Source: Ruminococcus flavefaciens (GTDB taxonomy: Bacteria; Bacillota; Clostridia; Oscillospirales; Ruminococcaceae). From it: a stretch of 41,409 nt of DNA. The stretch's first letter is position 1; every line of letters begins with the position of its first letter. Both the position numbers and the translations under genes were made by a program. This document shows, one piece after another, positions 1 to 8,890 of this stretch. The notes beneath the pieces are model-generated. The model saw only the letters and a program-made list of their open reading frames with translations. It ran no database searches and was not told where the DNA came from. The stretch is from NCBI GenBank assembly GCA_015067005.1, contig SVNH01000007.1, positions 1-41,409 on the forward strand, written 5' to 3'.

Positions 1-41
1 AGGAGTTTTTCTTTCAAGCCTTATAGCTTTAAGCTCTTTTG

Positions 42-69
42 AACCCCCAGTCAAACTGGGGGTTTTCTA
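42..69 (+). terminator. Intrinsic terminator of a gene left of the window
   Basis: A 10-bp stem (42-51 with 55-64, CCCCCAG core, 3-nt loop) is followed on the plus strand by TTTTCT. The reverse strand lacks a T run, so it serves a plus-strand gene whose end lies before this window. Confidence 0.75.
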
Positions 70-78
70 ATTACAATG

Positions 79-108
79 AAAAGGCACTGACAATACATTG
101 TCAGTGCC
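79..108 (-). terminator. Terminator of the DUF512-der-plsY-gpsA-asn operon
   Basis: A perfect 12-bp stem (83-94 with 97-108) with a 2-nt apex lies just past the asparagine synthase stop codon. On the minus strand it is followed by TTTTC. It ends the leftmost minus-strand operon and faces the plus-strand terminator at 42-69, so two convergent units meet here. Confidence 0.85.
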
Positions 109-114
109 TAAATT

Positions 115-1653
115 TTATCTCTTCACAAAATACTCTTCGTACCAGACAAGGAATGTATAGATAGTCCATACCTTGCGCCAGTAATCGGAATTACCTCCGA
201 CATATTCGTTGTATATTGCCTTTATTTCGTCAACGTTGAAGAATTCACCGGCTATATCACTATTGAACTTCGCTCTTACATCAGCATTGTAACGCTCATC
301 TGCAAGCCATATGCGTATAGGTACTATAAATCCAAGCTTCTTTCGGAACGCGATCTCCTCAGGCAGTACCTTAGCTGCTGCTGTTCTGAACGCTACCTTA
401 TTCTGCTCTGCATTTACCTTATACTCAGACGGCATTCTTGAAGCTATGTCGAAAATACGTCTGTCTGTAAGCGGCATTCTTATTTCAAGTCCGGCTGCTG
501 TACTCATTTTGTCTACATTAAGATAAATGTCGCCTTCAAGCCATATCTGTATGTCAACATCAGACATCTTTGTAAGCGGATCAAGTCCTTCGTTTTCCTC
601 GTAGATACGCTTGACTGTGTTGATCGGAAGTACAGACGGATCATAGTTTTTAAGAATGCGCTGCTTTTCTTCCTCGTTCATTATATTTGTATTTCCAACG
701 TAGAAGTTCTTGAGATTATCGCCGTATCTTTCAGCGTTGCGGTACATATTATATCCGCCGAAGAATTCATCCGCGCCCTCACCTGAGTAGCCCAGCTTCG
801 TATGCTTTGCTGTTGAGAGACAGCCAAGTGTGAATACTATCGCAGAAGCGTCTCCGAGCGGCTGCTCCATATTGTACATAACATAGGGCACAACGTTAAA
901 GAAGTCCTCAGGCTGTATATTTGCAACTGAGTGTTCTACACCAAGCAGCTGTGCTGTTTTGGCTGCAACACGGGATTCGTCAAATCGCTCCTCATCGTAA
1001 CCGCATGAATCTGCACGTTTTGCATCGCTCATCGCAAGTACATACGAAGAATCAACACCGCCGGAAAGGAATGATTCGGCTACTTCGCCTTCTTCCTTGA
1101 CTTCTGTCATGATATGAGTAAGAGTTGAGTGTATCTCATCTGCCCAGTCTTCAAGCGACTTTGTGTTATCCGGCTTGAATTCAGGTCTCCAGTAGCGGTG
1201 AAGTTCAAGCTTGCCGTCCCTGAAAGAGAGCCAGTGTCCGGGCATGAGTTTTTTCAGTCCCTTGAAGAATGTATCCTCGCCGGCAACATATGTCAGTGAC
1301 ATATAGATCTGAAGCATTGAGGTATTAAGTTCCTTTTTGAAGCCTTCCTGCTGCATGATCTTTCTTATTGACAGGCTTGCAAGAAGTCTGCCGTCAGCGG
1401 TCTGGTAATAGTAGAACGGCTTGGTTCCGAACTGATCGCGTACACAGAACATCTCGCCTGTTGCGTCGTCAACAAGTGAAAATGCAAACATTCCGTATAA
1501 GTGGTCTGCAATGTCATGTCCCCATTTTTCGTATGCCTTTACTATTATTGCTTTTTCACGCTCTTCACGGCTTATTGCTGTACTCACGCCGAGTTCACTG
1601 CAAAGTGACTTCCAGTTACGGATATGTCCCCTATACTCACAGATGCTTACCAT
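115..1653 (-). CDS. asnB: Asparagine synthase-like amidotransferase with truncated glutaminase domain
   Basis: The 512-aa protein has the AsnB synthetase half: PP-loop SGGVDSS at residues 197-203 for ATP binding and aspartate adenylation, followed by the conserved helical region. The N-terminal part keeps only the end of the Ntn glutaminase fold (RDQFGTKPFYYY, residues 72-83). It starts at a position equivalent to the NGEIYN region of normal AsnB, so the nucleophilic Cys1 and the RHRGPD loop are absent. The start is fixed by AAAGGAG 8 nt upstream, and gpsA ends only 21 bp further up, so no lost exon-like segment fits. Glutamine use is therefore doubtful; ammonia-dependent asparagine formation, or amidation of another substrate, is inferred. 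Last gene of the operon. Confidence 0.85.
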   Translation of the reverse strand: MVSICEYRGHIRNWKSLCSELGVSTAISREEREKAIIVKAYEKWGHDIADHLYGMFAFSLVDDATGEMFCVRDQFGTKPFYYYQTADGRLLASLSIRKIMQQEGFKKELNTSMLQIYMSLTYVAGEDTFFKGLKKLMPGHWLSFRDGKLELHRYWRPEFKPDNTKSLEDWADEIHSTLTHIMTEVKEEGEVAESFLSGGVDSSYVLAMSDAKRADSCGYDEERFDESRVAAKTAQLLGVEHSVANIQPEDFFNVVPYVMYNMEQPLGDASAIVFTLGCLSTAKHTKLGYSGEGADEFFGGYNMYRNAERYGDNLKNFYVGNTNIMNEEEKQRILKNYDPSVLPINTVKRIYEENEGLDPLTKMSDVDIQIWLEGDIYLNVDKMSTAAGLEIRMPLTDRRIFDIASRMPSEYKVNAEQNKVAFRTAAAKVLPEEIAFRKKLGFIVPIRIWLADERYNADVRAKFNSDIAGEFFNVDEIKAIYNEYVGGNSDYWRKVWTIYTFLVWYEEYFVKR

Positions 1654-1674
1654 GTTCTATACTCCTTTACAAAA

Positions 1675-2670
1675 TCATATCTCTTCATGATTAAGCGGTC
1701 GATTCATAAGATGTGTAAGTGCAAGCCTTACATCGCCGCCTTTAAATAGGACCTCGTTGAGCTGTTCGGTTATAGGCATCTCAACACCGAGTCTCCTTGA
1801 AAGATCATATGCAGCTTTACAGCAGAAATATCCCTCTACTGTGCCAACTCTCTCGACTGCTTCCTGCGGAGACACGCCCTGACCTATCAGGATGCCTGCT
1901 CTTCTGTTACGGCTGTGCATACTTGTACAGGTAACGATAAGATCACCTATTCCTGTCAGTCCGCTGAATGTTGTTGCATTAGCACCAAATGCCTTTCCGA
2001 GACGGGCTATCTCATGGATACCGCGTGTCATAAGGGCTGCCTTGGTATTGTCACCATAGCCCATACCGTCGCATATTCCTACACAGAGTGCGATTATATT
2101 TTTCAGTGCTCCGCCGATCTCACATCCCTTAACGTCATTATTAAGGTATATTCTCAGTGAGCTGCTGTTTGCAAGCTGCTTCTGTACGTACTCTGCCGCT
2201 TCATGATTATCAGAAGCAGCAACGATAGTAGTAGGTATGCACCGTGCCACTTCTTCTGCGTGAGAAGGTCCTGAGAGTACAACAAGCTTATCCGTCTTAA
2301 CTTCTTCCGAGATGACCTGACTGAGCGTTTTCAGCGAACCTTCTTCAAGTCCCTTGCCCGTGTTTACAACTACCATATGATCGTCAACATAAGGTGCTGC
2401 AAGCTTTGCAACATCACGTACAAATGATGAAGGTATACCGAATATGAGCATATCACAGCCCTTTATGCAGGAAATGTCACTCGTGAGAGTTATGCTCTCT
2501 GATACAGGTACTCCCGGAAGCTTCTGAACGTGTTCGCCGTGCTTTCTTATATCGTCTATTTCCGACTGAAACTTAGACCATACTGTTACCCTATGACCTC
2601 CGCAGTTTTCAGCCATTATTGCAAGACTAAGTCCAAATCCGCCGGAACCGAGAATAGTAATTTTTGCCAT
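1675..2670 (-). CDS. gpsA: NAD(P)H-dependent glycerol-3-phosphate dehydrogenase
   Basis: Reduces dihydroxyacetone phosphate to sn-glycerol-3-phosphate, the backbone for phospholipids, in the cytosol. The N terminus (MAKITILGSGGFGLSLA) carries the Rossmann GxGxxG-type nucleotide-binding loop, and NTGKGLEEG, LSGPSHAEEV and GALKNIIAL are family motifs. The frame stays open for 27 codons upstream, but MAKITIL is chosen because it has AAAGGGTGG just before it, matches the family N terminus and leaves plsY unoverlapped (16-bp gap). That gives 331 aa, normal for GpsA. It lies directly downstream of plsY, whose enzyme uses its product. Confidence 0.95.
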   Translation of the reverse strand: MAKITILGSGGFGLSLAIMAENCGGHRVTVWSKFQSEIDDIRKHGEHVQKLPGVPVSESITLTSDISCIKGCDMLIFGIPSSFVRDVAKLAAPYVDDHMVVVNTGKGLEEGSLKTLSQVISEEVKTDKLVVLSGPSHAEEVARCIPTTIVAASDNHEAAEYVQKQLANSSSLRIYLNNDVKGCEIGGALKNIIALCVGICDGMGYGDNTKAALMTRGIHEIARLGKAFGANATTFSGLTGIGDLIVTCTSMHSRNRRAGILIGQGVSPQEAVERVGTVEGYFCCKAAYDLSRRLGVEMPITEQLNEVLFKGGDVRLALTHLMNRPLNHEEI

Positions 2671-2686
2671 GATCTTCCACCCTTTC

Positions 2687-3364
2687 TCAATTGATAATGC
2701 CTCTTGTATGGAACGTGAATTTATTCTCCGTGCCATTTCTGAGACGCTCAATATTGCTTCTGTGCATCCATATCACTATTGCTGCTATCGGAATCGACAT
2801 CATCATGTAAATGAAGCTTCTTCCGAACGAATTGTTGTTTACTATCCATGACATGAGCAGTGTTGAAAGCGGACAATATAATGCACTAATCATTGATGCA
2901 AGTGATACATATTTTGTAAGTGTAAGTATTACCACAAATATAGCAAGCAGTGCAAGAAATACCTTGAAGTCTATAACAAGGAATGAAGCAACACCTACAA
3001 GCACTCCCTTTCCGCCCTTGAAATCATAGTATATCGGGAAAATATGTCCGATAACTGCAAACAGACCTGCTATATAGCCGATATAATGTGTATCATTTCC
3101 AGGCGCAAGACCGGCATCGAGCAGACTGCAAAAAAGTCTTGCTATACCAACTGCCACAACACCCTTTGCAAGGTCTCCGATAAGCGTAAGCAGCGCACAC
3201 GTCTTGCCGGCACACCTGAGAGTATTTGTAAGGCCGGCATTCTTGCTGCCCATATTACGGATGTCTCTGCCCTTCATAAGTTTTACCACAATTATCGAAA
3301 AATTGCAGCTGCCAAGAAAATATCCTGCTGATGCTGCTATTATCAGCGCCATAAATACTCTCAT
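2687..3364 (-). CDS. plsY: Acyl-phosphate:glycerol-3-phosphate acyltransferase PlsY
   Basis: Integral membrane enzyme that acylates glycerol-3-phosphate using acyl-phosphate, the first step of phosphatidic acid synthesis. The 225-aa protein begins with a membrane segment containing GSCNFS and then has GSKNAGLTNTLR and FKGGKGVLVG, the conserved PlsY glycine-rich loops; several hydrophobic spans follow. The start codon shares one base with the der stop (TAATG), so translation is probably coupled. The last 20 or so residues are polar and variable. gpsA, which supplies the substrate, follows. Confidence 0.94.
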   Translation of the reverse strand: MRVFMALIIAASAGYFLGSCNFSIIVVKLMKGRDIRNMGSKNAGLTNTLRCAGKTCALLTLIGDLAKGVVAVGIARLFCSLLDAGLAPGNDTHYIGYIAGLFAVIGHIFPIYYDFKGGKGVLVGVASFLVIDFKVFLALLAIFVVILTLTKYVSLASMISALYCPLSTLLMSWIVNNNSFGRSFIYMMMSIPIAAIVIWMHRSNIERLRNGTENKFTFHTRGIIN

Positions 3365-4692
3365 TATTTATCATTCCCTCCGCGTTCACGGACGATGAAA
3401 CGAACCGGCGTTCCTTCAAGTCCGAATGTTGAACGTATCTGATTTTCAATATATCTTCTGTATGAAAAATGGAAAAGGTCTGCTCTGTTTACAAATGTTA
3501 CAAATGTCGGCGGTTTAGTCGATGGCTGCGTCATGTAGTAGATCTTTAGTCTCCTGCCCTTATCTGACGGCGGCTGAACTCTTGTTGTTGCATATGCAAG
3601 AACGTCATTGAGCATACCTGTTGATATTCTCATGCTGTTCTGCTCGTATGTATATTTTATGAGCTCATAAAGCTTGTTTATTCGCTGACCGGTCTTTGCT
3701 GAAATAAATACAAACGGAACATATGACATGAAGCTGAAATCATTTTCAAGCTTTGTACGATACTCCTGCATGGTCTTGTCGTTCTTTTCAACAAGATCCC
3801 ACTTGTTCACAGCTACTACGCAAGCTTTTCCCTGCTCATGTGCATATCCTGCGACCTTAGAATCCTGCTCTGTAAAGCCCTCTGCGGCATCAAGCATTAT
3901 TACGCATACATCAGCACGGTCAACTGCCATATAAGCTCTGAGAACGCTGTAATGCTCGATTTTCTCAGTAACTTTGGATTTCTTTCTGATACCGGCTGTG
4001 TCTATGAATACAAACTTGCCGTATTCGTTCTCGGTCACTGTATCCGTTGAATCACGGGTAGTTCCTGCAATATCCGATACGATAACCCTCTCCTCACCTG
4101 CTATCTTGTTGATAAGTGAGGACTTGCCTGCATTAGGCTTTCCTATGACTGCTACCTTGATAACATCCGATTCGTACTCTGTCTCATCTGATGCAGGTAG
4201 ATAATCATATATCACATCAAGCATATCACCTGTACCGTGTCCGTGTACGGACGAGATCGGATAAGGATCACCAAGTCCGAGATTATAGAACTCGTAGAGC
4301 TCCATCGGCGGTTCACCAAGATTATCACACTTATTTACTGCGAGCACTATGGGCTTTCCGCTCTTCAGAAGCATCTGCGCTACTGCATAATCATCGGCTG
4401 TAACACCGCAGCGTATATCAGTAACAAAGACTATAACATCAGCTTTCTCAATAGCAAGCTCGGACTGCCTTCTCATCTGTGAAAGTATAACATCATCGCT
4501 GTCCGGCTCGATTCCTCCGGTATCTACGACCATGAATTCTTTGCCGCGCCACTCACATTTTGAGTAAATCCGATCTCTGGTTACTCCGGGCGTATCCTCT
4601 ACTATTGACAGCCTCTGACCAATAAGCTTGTTGAATAATGTTGATTTGCCTACATTAGGTCTTCCAACTACCGCTACTATTGGTATCGACAT
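3364..4692 (-). CDS. der: Ribosome-assembly GTPase Der (EngA)
   Basis: Double-GTPase needed for late 50S subunit assembly. The 442-aa protein has two G domains: GRPNVGKST (residues 10-18) with DTGG and NKCD, and GKPNAGKSS (about residues 183-191) with DTAG and NKWD. They are followed by the KH-like C-terminal domain ending PVRFIVRERGG. Length matches the family. It lies between a DUF512 radical-SAM gene and plsY, a neighbourhood common in Clostridia. Confidence 0.97.
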   Translation of the reverse strand: MSIPIVAVVGRPNVGKSTLFNKLIGQRLSIVEDTPGVTRDRIYSKCEWRGKEFMVVDTGGIEPDSDDVILSQMRRQSELAIEKADVIVFVTDIRCGVTADDYAVAQMLLKSGKPIVLAVNKCDNLGEPPMELYEFYNLGLGDPYPISSVHGHGTGDMLDVIYDYLPASDETEYESDVIKVAVIGKPNAGKSSLINKIAGEERVIVSDIAGTTRDSTDTVTENEYGKFVFIDTAGIRKKSKVTEKIEHYSVLRAYMAVDRADVCVIMLDAAEGFTEQDSKVAGYAHEQGKACVVAVNKWDLVEKNDKTMQEYRTKLENDFSFMSYVPFVFISAKTGQRINKLYELIKYTYEQNSMRISTGMLNDVLAYATTRVQPPSDKGRRLKIYYMTQPSTKPPTFVTFVNRADLFHFSYRRYIENQIRSTFGLEGTPVRFIVRERGGNDK

Positions 4693-4749
4693 ATCTCACA
4701 TCTCCTTTCTGTATTCATTGTTATCGTCATTAAGACGTTATTTTCATTG

Positions 4750-6051
4750 TTAATATTCAATGCCCATAATGGCATCAAGAAGCTCATATCCATCGCTGTT
4801 AGTCGATTTTATCCTTACACCGAGCGTTTCCTCCACAACAGGAACTCTTATATCGTCAAGGAAAATATCGCTGTCTCGCCTCAGCATTGAAGACGGCAAA
4901 AGCAGCTCTTCTCCAAGTTCTTTTCCCTTTAGCTGTGCCATAAGGTCCTGCGCTGTTATAAGTCCGGATACAGTTATCGTTTCACCAAAAAAATCGTTGC
5001 GTATGCGATACACGTTACATTTCAGTTCGGGAAACTTATTTTCAGCAGCCTTGGCGAGTGTATTTATAGTACCGTAAGCTGAATAACCTGTTGCTATCGA
5101 AACGATGCGGTTTTCGCCTTCCCACTCAGCCATATCAAGTGCCTGATAGAACTCGTCCATAAGTGAACGAAGCATACCGACTCCGTTTTCGTACTGAGGA
5201 TAGTCCTCATAGACCTCCGCTGGCGGGATAGGTCTCCCAGCAATAAGGTAAAACTCATCCGAAGGAAACACGGTGCGTGTTCCGAATTTCTCAAGAAATT
5301 CCTTCTGAAAAGATTCGATTATATCGATCGTTTCACCTGCACCCTCGGGAGTAAATGTTTCCAGCGGATAAAGTCCTTCACGGAATTTTGTTACGCCGAC
5401 CGGTACTACTGCCATACTGGTGATATTGGGCATGAGTTCACCGAGATCACGCAGCGAACGTCTTAACTCATCACCGTCGTTAAGTCCCGGACAGCACACT
5501 ATCTGGCAATTAAGCTTGATTCCGTTCTTTGCAAGCTGCCATATAAATTTAAGCTTCTCCCCTGCAAAACGATTGTGCATCATTTTTACACGAAGTTCCG
5601 GATTGGTTGTATGGACTGACACATTGATATTGAGTTTCATCTCTATGATACGGTCAATATCTTCCTGTTTCAGATTGGTAAGAGTTACATAATTTCCCTG
5701 AAGAAACGATAATCTCGCATCATCGTCCTTGAAATACAACGTTTCACGCATTCCGGGCGGCATCTGATCAATAAAGCAGAATACACATTTATTGCTGCAT
5801 GACTGCTTACTGTCCATGAGAAAAGTCTCGAATTCAAGTCCGAGATCATCGTATTCATCCTTTTCAATGTGAAACTCAAATTCCTCACCGTGTCTCACTA
5901 TTTCAAGTGTTACACTTGTTTCAGCAGCGTAATACATATAGTCAAGGACATCTTTTACACCGTGTCCATTGATCTTTGATAGCAGATCTCCCTCTGCTAA
6001 ACCAACTTTTGCAGCCGGAGATCCGGGAATTATACTATTGATCTTAACCAT
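4750..6051 (-). CDS. PDZ-DUF512 putative radical-SAM protein (TIGR03279-like)
   Basis: The 433-aa protein starts with a PDZ-like domain (IIPGSPAAKVGLAEGDLL, about residues 6-23), then a radical-SAM-like core with the cysteine cluster CSNKCVFCFID (CxxxCxxC spacing) and a C-terminal DUF512 region with NDFFGETITVSGLI. The start chosen has GGAG 8 nt upstream; an ATG nine codons earlier has no ribosome binding site. The reaction is unknown for the family. It is the first gene of the unit containing der, plsY, gpsA and the asparagine synthase. The frequent der linkage suggests, but does not prove, a link to ribosome or tRNA modification. Confidence 0.88.
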   Translation of the reverse strand: MVKINSIIPGSPAAKVGLAEGDLLSKINGHGVKDVLDYMYYAAETSVTLEIVRHGEEFEFHIEKDEYDDLGLEFETFLMDSKQSCSNKCVFCFIDQMPPGMRETLYFKDDDARLSFLQGNYVTLTNLKQEDIDRIIEMKLNINVSVHTTNPELRVKMMHNRFAGEKLKFIWQLAKNGIKLNCQIVCCPGLNDGDELRRSLRDLGELMPNITSMAVVPVGVTKFREGLYPLETFTPEGAGETIDIIESFQKEFLEKFGTRTVFPSDEFYLIAGRPIPPAEVYEDYPQYENGVGMLRSLMDEFYQALDMAEWEGENRIVSIATGYSAYGTINTLAKAAENKFPELKCNVYRIRNDFFGETITVSGLITAQDLMAQLKGKELGEELLLPSSMLRRDSDIFLDDIRVPVVEETLGVRIKSTNSDGYELLDAIMGIEY

Positions 6052-6095
6052 ATTCTCTTCTCCAGCCGATATGTGCATACGTAACCGTTAATTAC

Positions 6096-6128
6096 AAAAA
6101 GGAGAGAAGGATTTCTCCTCCTCTCCTT
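6096..6128 (-). terminator. Terminator after rpmF
   Basis: Stem AAGGAGAG (6099-6106) with CTCTCCTT (6121-6128); on the minus strand it is followed by TTTTG. It separates the yceD-rpmF unit from the DUF512 operon. Confidence 0.6.
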
Positions 6129-6152
6129 CTCATAGTTCATGTTAAAAGACGA

Positions 6153-6338
6153 TTATTCAGCGTCAAGTTTAAGGACCTCAACGCCCTTATAGAAACCGCA
6201 GTTCTTGCAAACCTTATGCGGAGCCTTATATGCGCCGCAGTTGTCGCACTTTGACATTGCAGGTGCTTCAAGTTTCCATACTGCAGAACGTCTCTTATCA
6301 CGTCTTGCCTTGGAAGTTTTTCTCTTCGGTACAGCCAT
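6153..6338 (-). CDS. rpmF: 50S ribosomal protein L32
   Basis: 61-aa basic protein beginning [17 protein letters not shown], with the zinc-ribbon form of L32: CDNCG (residues 36-40) and CKNCG (49-53). The four cysteines imply the zinc-containing C+ version. It follows the DUF177/YceD gene by 31 bp, the standard bacterial yceD-rpmF pair, and shares its promoter. Confidence 0.98.
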   Translation of the reverse strand: MAVPKRKTSKARRDKRRSAVWKLEAPAMSKCDNCGAYKAPHKVCKNCGFYKGVEVLKLDAE

Positions 6339-6369
6339 TATGGCACCTCCTTCAAACGAGCTTCACAGC

Positions 6370-6819
6370 TCAATTATTCAGACAATTGCATTCAGATTCA
6401 TTAAGATCACAGCCGCATATCATACAAAGCCCCTTGCAGTCTTCTCTGCAAAGTATCTTTGTAGGCAGCTGAAGCAAAAGATCTGTAACAGCAATATCAT
6501 TCAGTTCAATGCTCTCGCTCTCAGCAACGATATACTCATCATTATCGCGGCTGACTGAAGGAACTACAATATGACTGAACTCATAATGATAGTCCTTTTC
6601 AAACTCTTTAAGACATCTGTCGCAGGTATTCAGGAGTGAAAAATCGACTGAATACTCAAGATAAACTACATCAGCTTTATTGTAAATACGTCCCTTGGCC
6701 TCTATCGGCGACGAGAAATCGTAACCGTGGATCTCCGAAAGTTCGCCTTTCTGAATCGTGTAAGCGATGTCTTTTGATTCTCCGACAATACTAAAAAGTT
6801 GTTTTAAATTGATCTTCAT
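6370..6819 (-). CDS. yceD: DUF177 protein, YceD family
   Basis: 149-aa protein of the DUF177 family, which is tied to 23S rRNA accumulation in plants and E. coli and is almost always next to rpmF. The C-terminal half has CDRC and then the cysteine-rich segment CREDCKGLCMICGCDLNESE, probably metal-binding. An upstream in-frame ATG (14 codons earlier) lies inside the promoter -10 region. The chosen MKINLKQL start has AGAAGGA 7 nt before it. Confidence 0.92.
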   Translation of the reverse strand: MKINLKQLFSIVGESKDIAYTIQKGELSEIHGYDFSSPIEAKGRIYNKADVVYLEYSVDFSLLNTCDRCLKEFEKDYHYEFSHIVVPSVSRDNDEYIVAESESIELNDIAVTDLLLQLPTKILCREDCKGLCMICGCDLNESECNCLNN

Positions 6820-6849
6820 ATTAAAATCCTTCTGAGCATCACAAGTTAT

Positions 6850-6878
6850 ATTATACACCAAACTACAAGATATGTCAA
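6850..6878 (-). promoter_or_regulatory. Sigma-A promoter for yceD-rpmF
   Basis: Consensus TTGACA (6873-6878) and TATAAT (6850-6855) with a 17-bp spacer, about 30 bp upstream of the yceD start. Confidence 0.85.
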
Positions 6879-6913
6879 TAGTCCGGCGTAAAAAAGCTTA
6901 AATTTTTCCTGTA

Positions 6914-7321
6914 TTACTTAATGAACTGCTTTACACTTGCAGGAAGCTCAGAATCATCAGCTGAAACAGTGAATACTACTGTTGCTTCATCGCCTGTGAG
7001 CTTGTCCAGCTTCTCAAAAAGATTTCCGAGGGCATCGTAGTCTCTGCCGCCGATCTTGAGGATACCGTCAACGAAAACATCCTTGATGTCATAGTTGCCA
7101 GCGAGCATACCAGCTACGAAGCCATAGAATGCATCATATCCCTCGATAGCAAACTTCTCAACATCACACCATCTTACTCTGAAGCTGATAGAACGTCTGA
7201 TGTTATCGCCCTTTTCGATGCAAACGAGGTTGCCGTTTGTGGATTTTACAGTATCATTGATCTGGTCGATGAGGATCTTAGTCTTTCCAGTACCCTTTTT
7301 ACCTGTAATAAGTTTAATCAT
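6914..7321 (-). CDS. Small P-loop NTPase-like protein, function unknown
   Basis: 135-aa protein opening with a Walker A motif (GKKGTGKTK, residues 7-15) and a likely Walker B strand late in the sequence (ATVVFTVSADDS, no acidic DE pair). I do not recognise a characterised family. Size and simplicity fit a lone RecA/SMC-like nucleotide-binding core without accessory domains. RBS GGAAGGAG precedes the start. It lies between yceD (93 bp away, with its own promoter reading left) and pgi (97 bp), with no clear terminator after pgi, so read-through from pgi is possible. Confidence 0.8.
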   Translation of the reverse strand: MIKLITGKKGTGKTKILIDQINDTVKSTNGNLVCIEKGDNIRRSISFRVRWCDVEKFAIEGYDAFYGFVAGMLAGNYDIKDVFVDGILKIGGRDYDALGNLFEKLDKLTGDEATVVFTVSADDSELPASVKQFIK

Positions 7322-7418
7322 AATTTACTCCTTCCATTGCCTTTTGAGGCAGTGTAAAAATTTTGCTTTGTAAAAGTTTCCTGCAAGTGCTGGGAACTAT
7401 TTATGCAGAAGCCGGCTA

Positions 7419-8753
7419 TCAGCCAAGCTTAGCTTCGAGAGCAGCCTTTGCACCTTCATATCCCGGCTTGCCGAGAAGTGCAAACATATTTGACTTGTAG
7501 CTTTCAACACCAGGCTGATTGAACGGATTTACACCAAGCACATAGCCTGAAATTGCACAAGCCTTTTCAAAGAAATAGATCATGTATCCAACATTCTCTT
7601 CTGTTGTATCATCAAGTTCGAGAATGATATTCGGTACTCCGCCCTCTGTATGAGCGAGAACAGTTCCCTCAAATGCCTTTCTGTTTACAACAGACATATT
7701 CTGATTTGTGAGGAAGTTAAGACCGTCAAGGTTCTCAGCATCAGGCTCAAGGAAGAGGTCGGTCTTAGGCTTCTTGATGTCAACAACAGTCTCGAAGAGA
7801 ACTCTTGCGCCGTCCTGGATGTACTGTCCCATAGAGTGGAGATCAGTTGAGAATACAGCGGATGATGGGAAGATACCCTTATTGTCCTTGCCTTCGCTTT
7901 CGCCGAAGAGCTGCTTGTACCACTCTGACATCATTACGAAGCTTGGATCATATGAAACGAGCATTTCAACAGACTTACCCTTTCTGTAAAGGATATTTCT
8001 GAGTGCTGCATACTTATAGCAGTCGTTATTGTCAAAATCAGCGCAGAAATCAGCCTGAGCCTTCGCTGCACCCTTCATGAGAGCATCAATGTCGCAGCCG
8101 GCAACAGCGATTGGAAGAAGTCCAACAGCTGTAAGAACTGAGAAACGTCCGCCAACATCGTCCGGAATAACAAAAGTTTCGTAACCTTCTGTATCTGAAA
8201 GGCTCTTGAGAGTGCCTCTTGCCTTATCAGTTGTAGCGAAGATCCTCTCCTTTGCGCCGTCCTTGCCGTACTTGTCCTCTACCATCTTCTTGAAGATACG
8301 GAAAGCAAGTGCAGGCTCGGTAGTTGTACCGGACTTTGAAATTACGTTTACAGAGAAATCCTTACCGTCGCAGAGTGCGATGATCTCATTGAGATATGCA
8401 GGATTGATGCTGTTTCCAACGTAATAGATATCAGGTGTATCCTTCTTAATATTGTTATAAAGTGGCGATTTGAGGAGCTCGATAGCAGCTCTTGCGCCAA
8501 GATATGAACCGCCGATACCGATCACGATGAGAATATCAGAATTCTTCTTGATCTTTTCAGCAGCGGCTTTAATACGTGCAAATTCATCCTTATCATAGTT
8601 TGTAGGGAGCTCTACCCAGCCAAGGAAATCATTTCCGAGACCGGTTTTATTATGAAGAGCATCAGCAGCAGCCTCTACCTGAGACTTGATACCTGCAAGC
8701 TCATCAGAATTAACATAGTCCTTCAGATACTTTGTGTTGAGTTTTAATGACAT
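7419..8753 (-). CDS. pgi: Glucose-6-phosphate isomerase
   Basis: Interconverts glucose-6-phosphate and fructose-6-phosphate in the cytosol. The 444-aa length is that of the short Firmicutes Pgi. Conserved segments are [14 protein letters not shown], the sugar-phosphate loop [16 protein letters not shown], the catalytic-Glu region [27 protein letters not shown] and the C-terminal [12 protein letters not shown] with the catalytic lysine. RBS GGAGG precedes the start. It connects glycolysis with the glycogen cluster elsewhere in the window. Confidence 0.97.
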   Translation of the reverse strand: MSLKLNTKYLKDYVNSDELAGIKSQVEAAADALHNKTGLGNDFLGWVELPTNYDKDEFARIKAAAEKIKKNSDILIVIGIGGSYLGARAAIELLKSPLYNNIKKDTPDIYYVGNSINPAYLNEIIALCDGKDFSVNVISKSGTTTEPALAFRIFKKMVEDKYGKDGAKERIFATTDKARGTLKSLSDTEGYETFVIPDDVGGRFSVLTAVGLLPIAVAGCDIDALMKGAAKAQADFCADFDNNDCYKYAALRNILYRKGKSVEMLVSYDPSFVMMSEWYKQLFGESEGKDNKGIFPSSAVFSTDLHSMGQYIQDGARVLFETVVDIKKPKTDLFLEPDAENLDGLNFLTNQNMSVVNRKAFEGTVLAHTEGGVPNIILELDDTTEENVGYMIYFFEKACAISGYVLGVNPFNQPGVESYKSNMFALLGKPGYEGAKAALEAKLG

Positions 8754-8806
8754 TGAAAATTACCTCCAATAGCACGAAAGCCGTGCAAATATAATTTACC
8801 ATCTTT

Positions 8807-8835
8807 ATGATACTATATTTTTAAGATTTTTTCAA
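8807..8835 (-). promoter_or_regulatory. Putative promoter for pgi
   Basis: TTGAAA (8830-8835), 17-bp spacer, TATCAT (8807-8812). A small GCACG...CGTGC hairpin sits between it and the pgi ribosome binding site. Confidence 0.45.
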
Positions 8836-8890
8836 GTCTCTTTGAGGCAATATTTATATATTTGTGTATTTACACCAATAACATCAAGAT

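Noticed and set aside
2671..2751. 27-codon N-terminal extension of gpsA
   Set aside because: It would overlap the plsY end, lacks a ribosome binding site and is not part of the GpsA fold.
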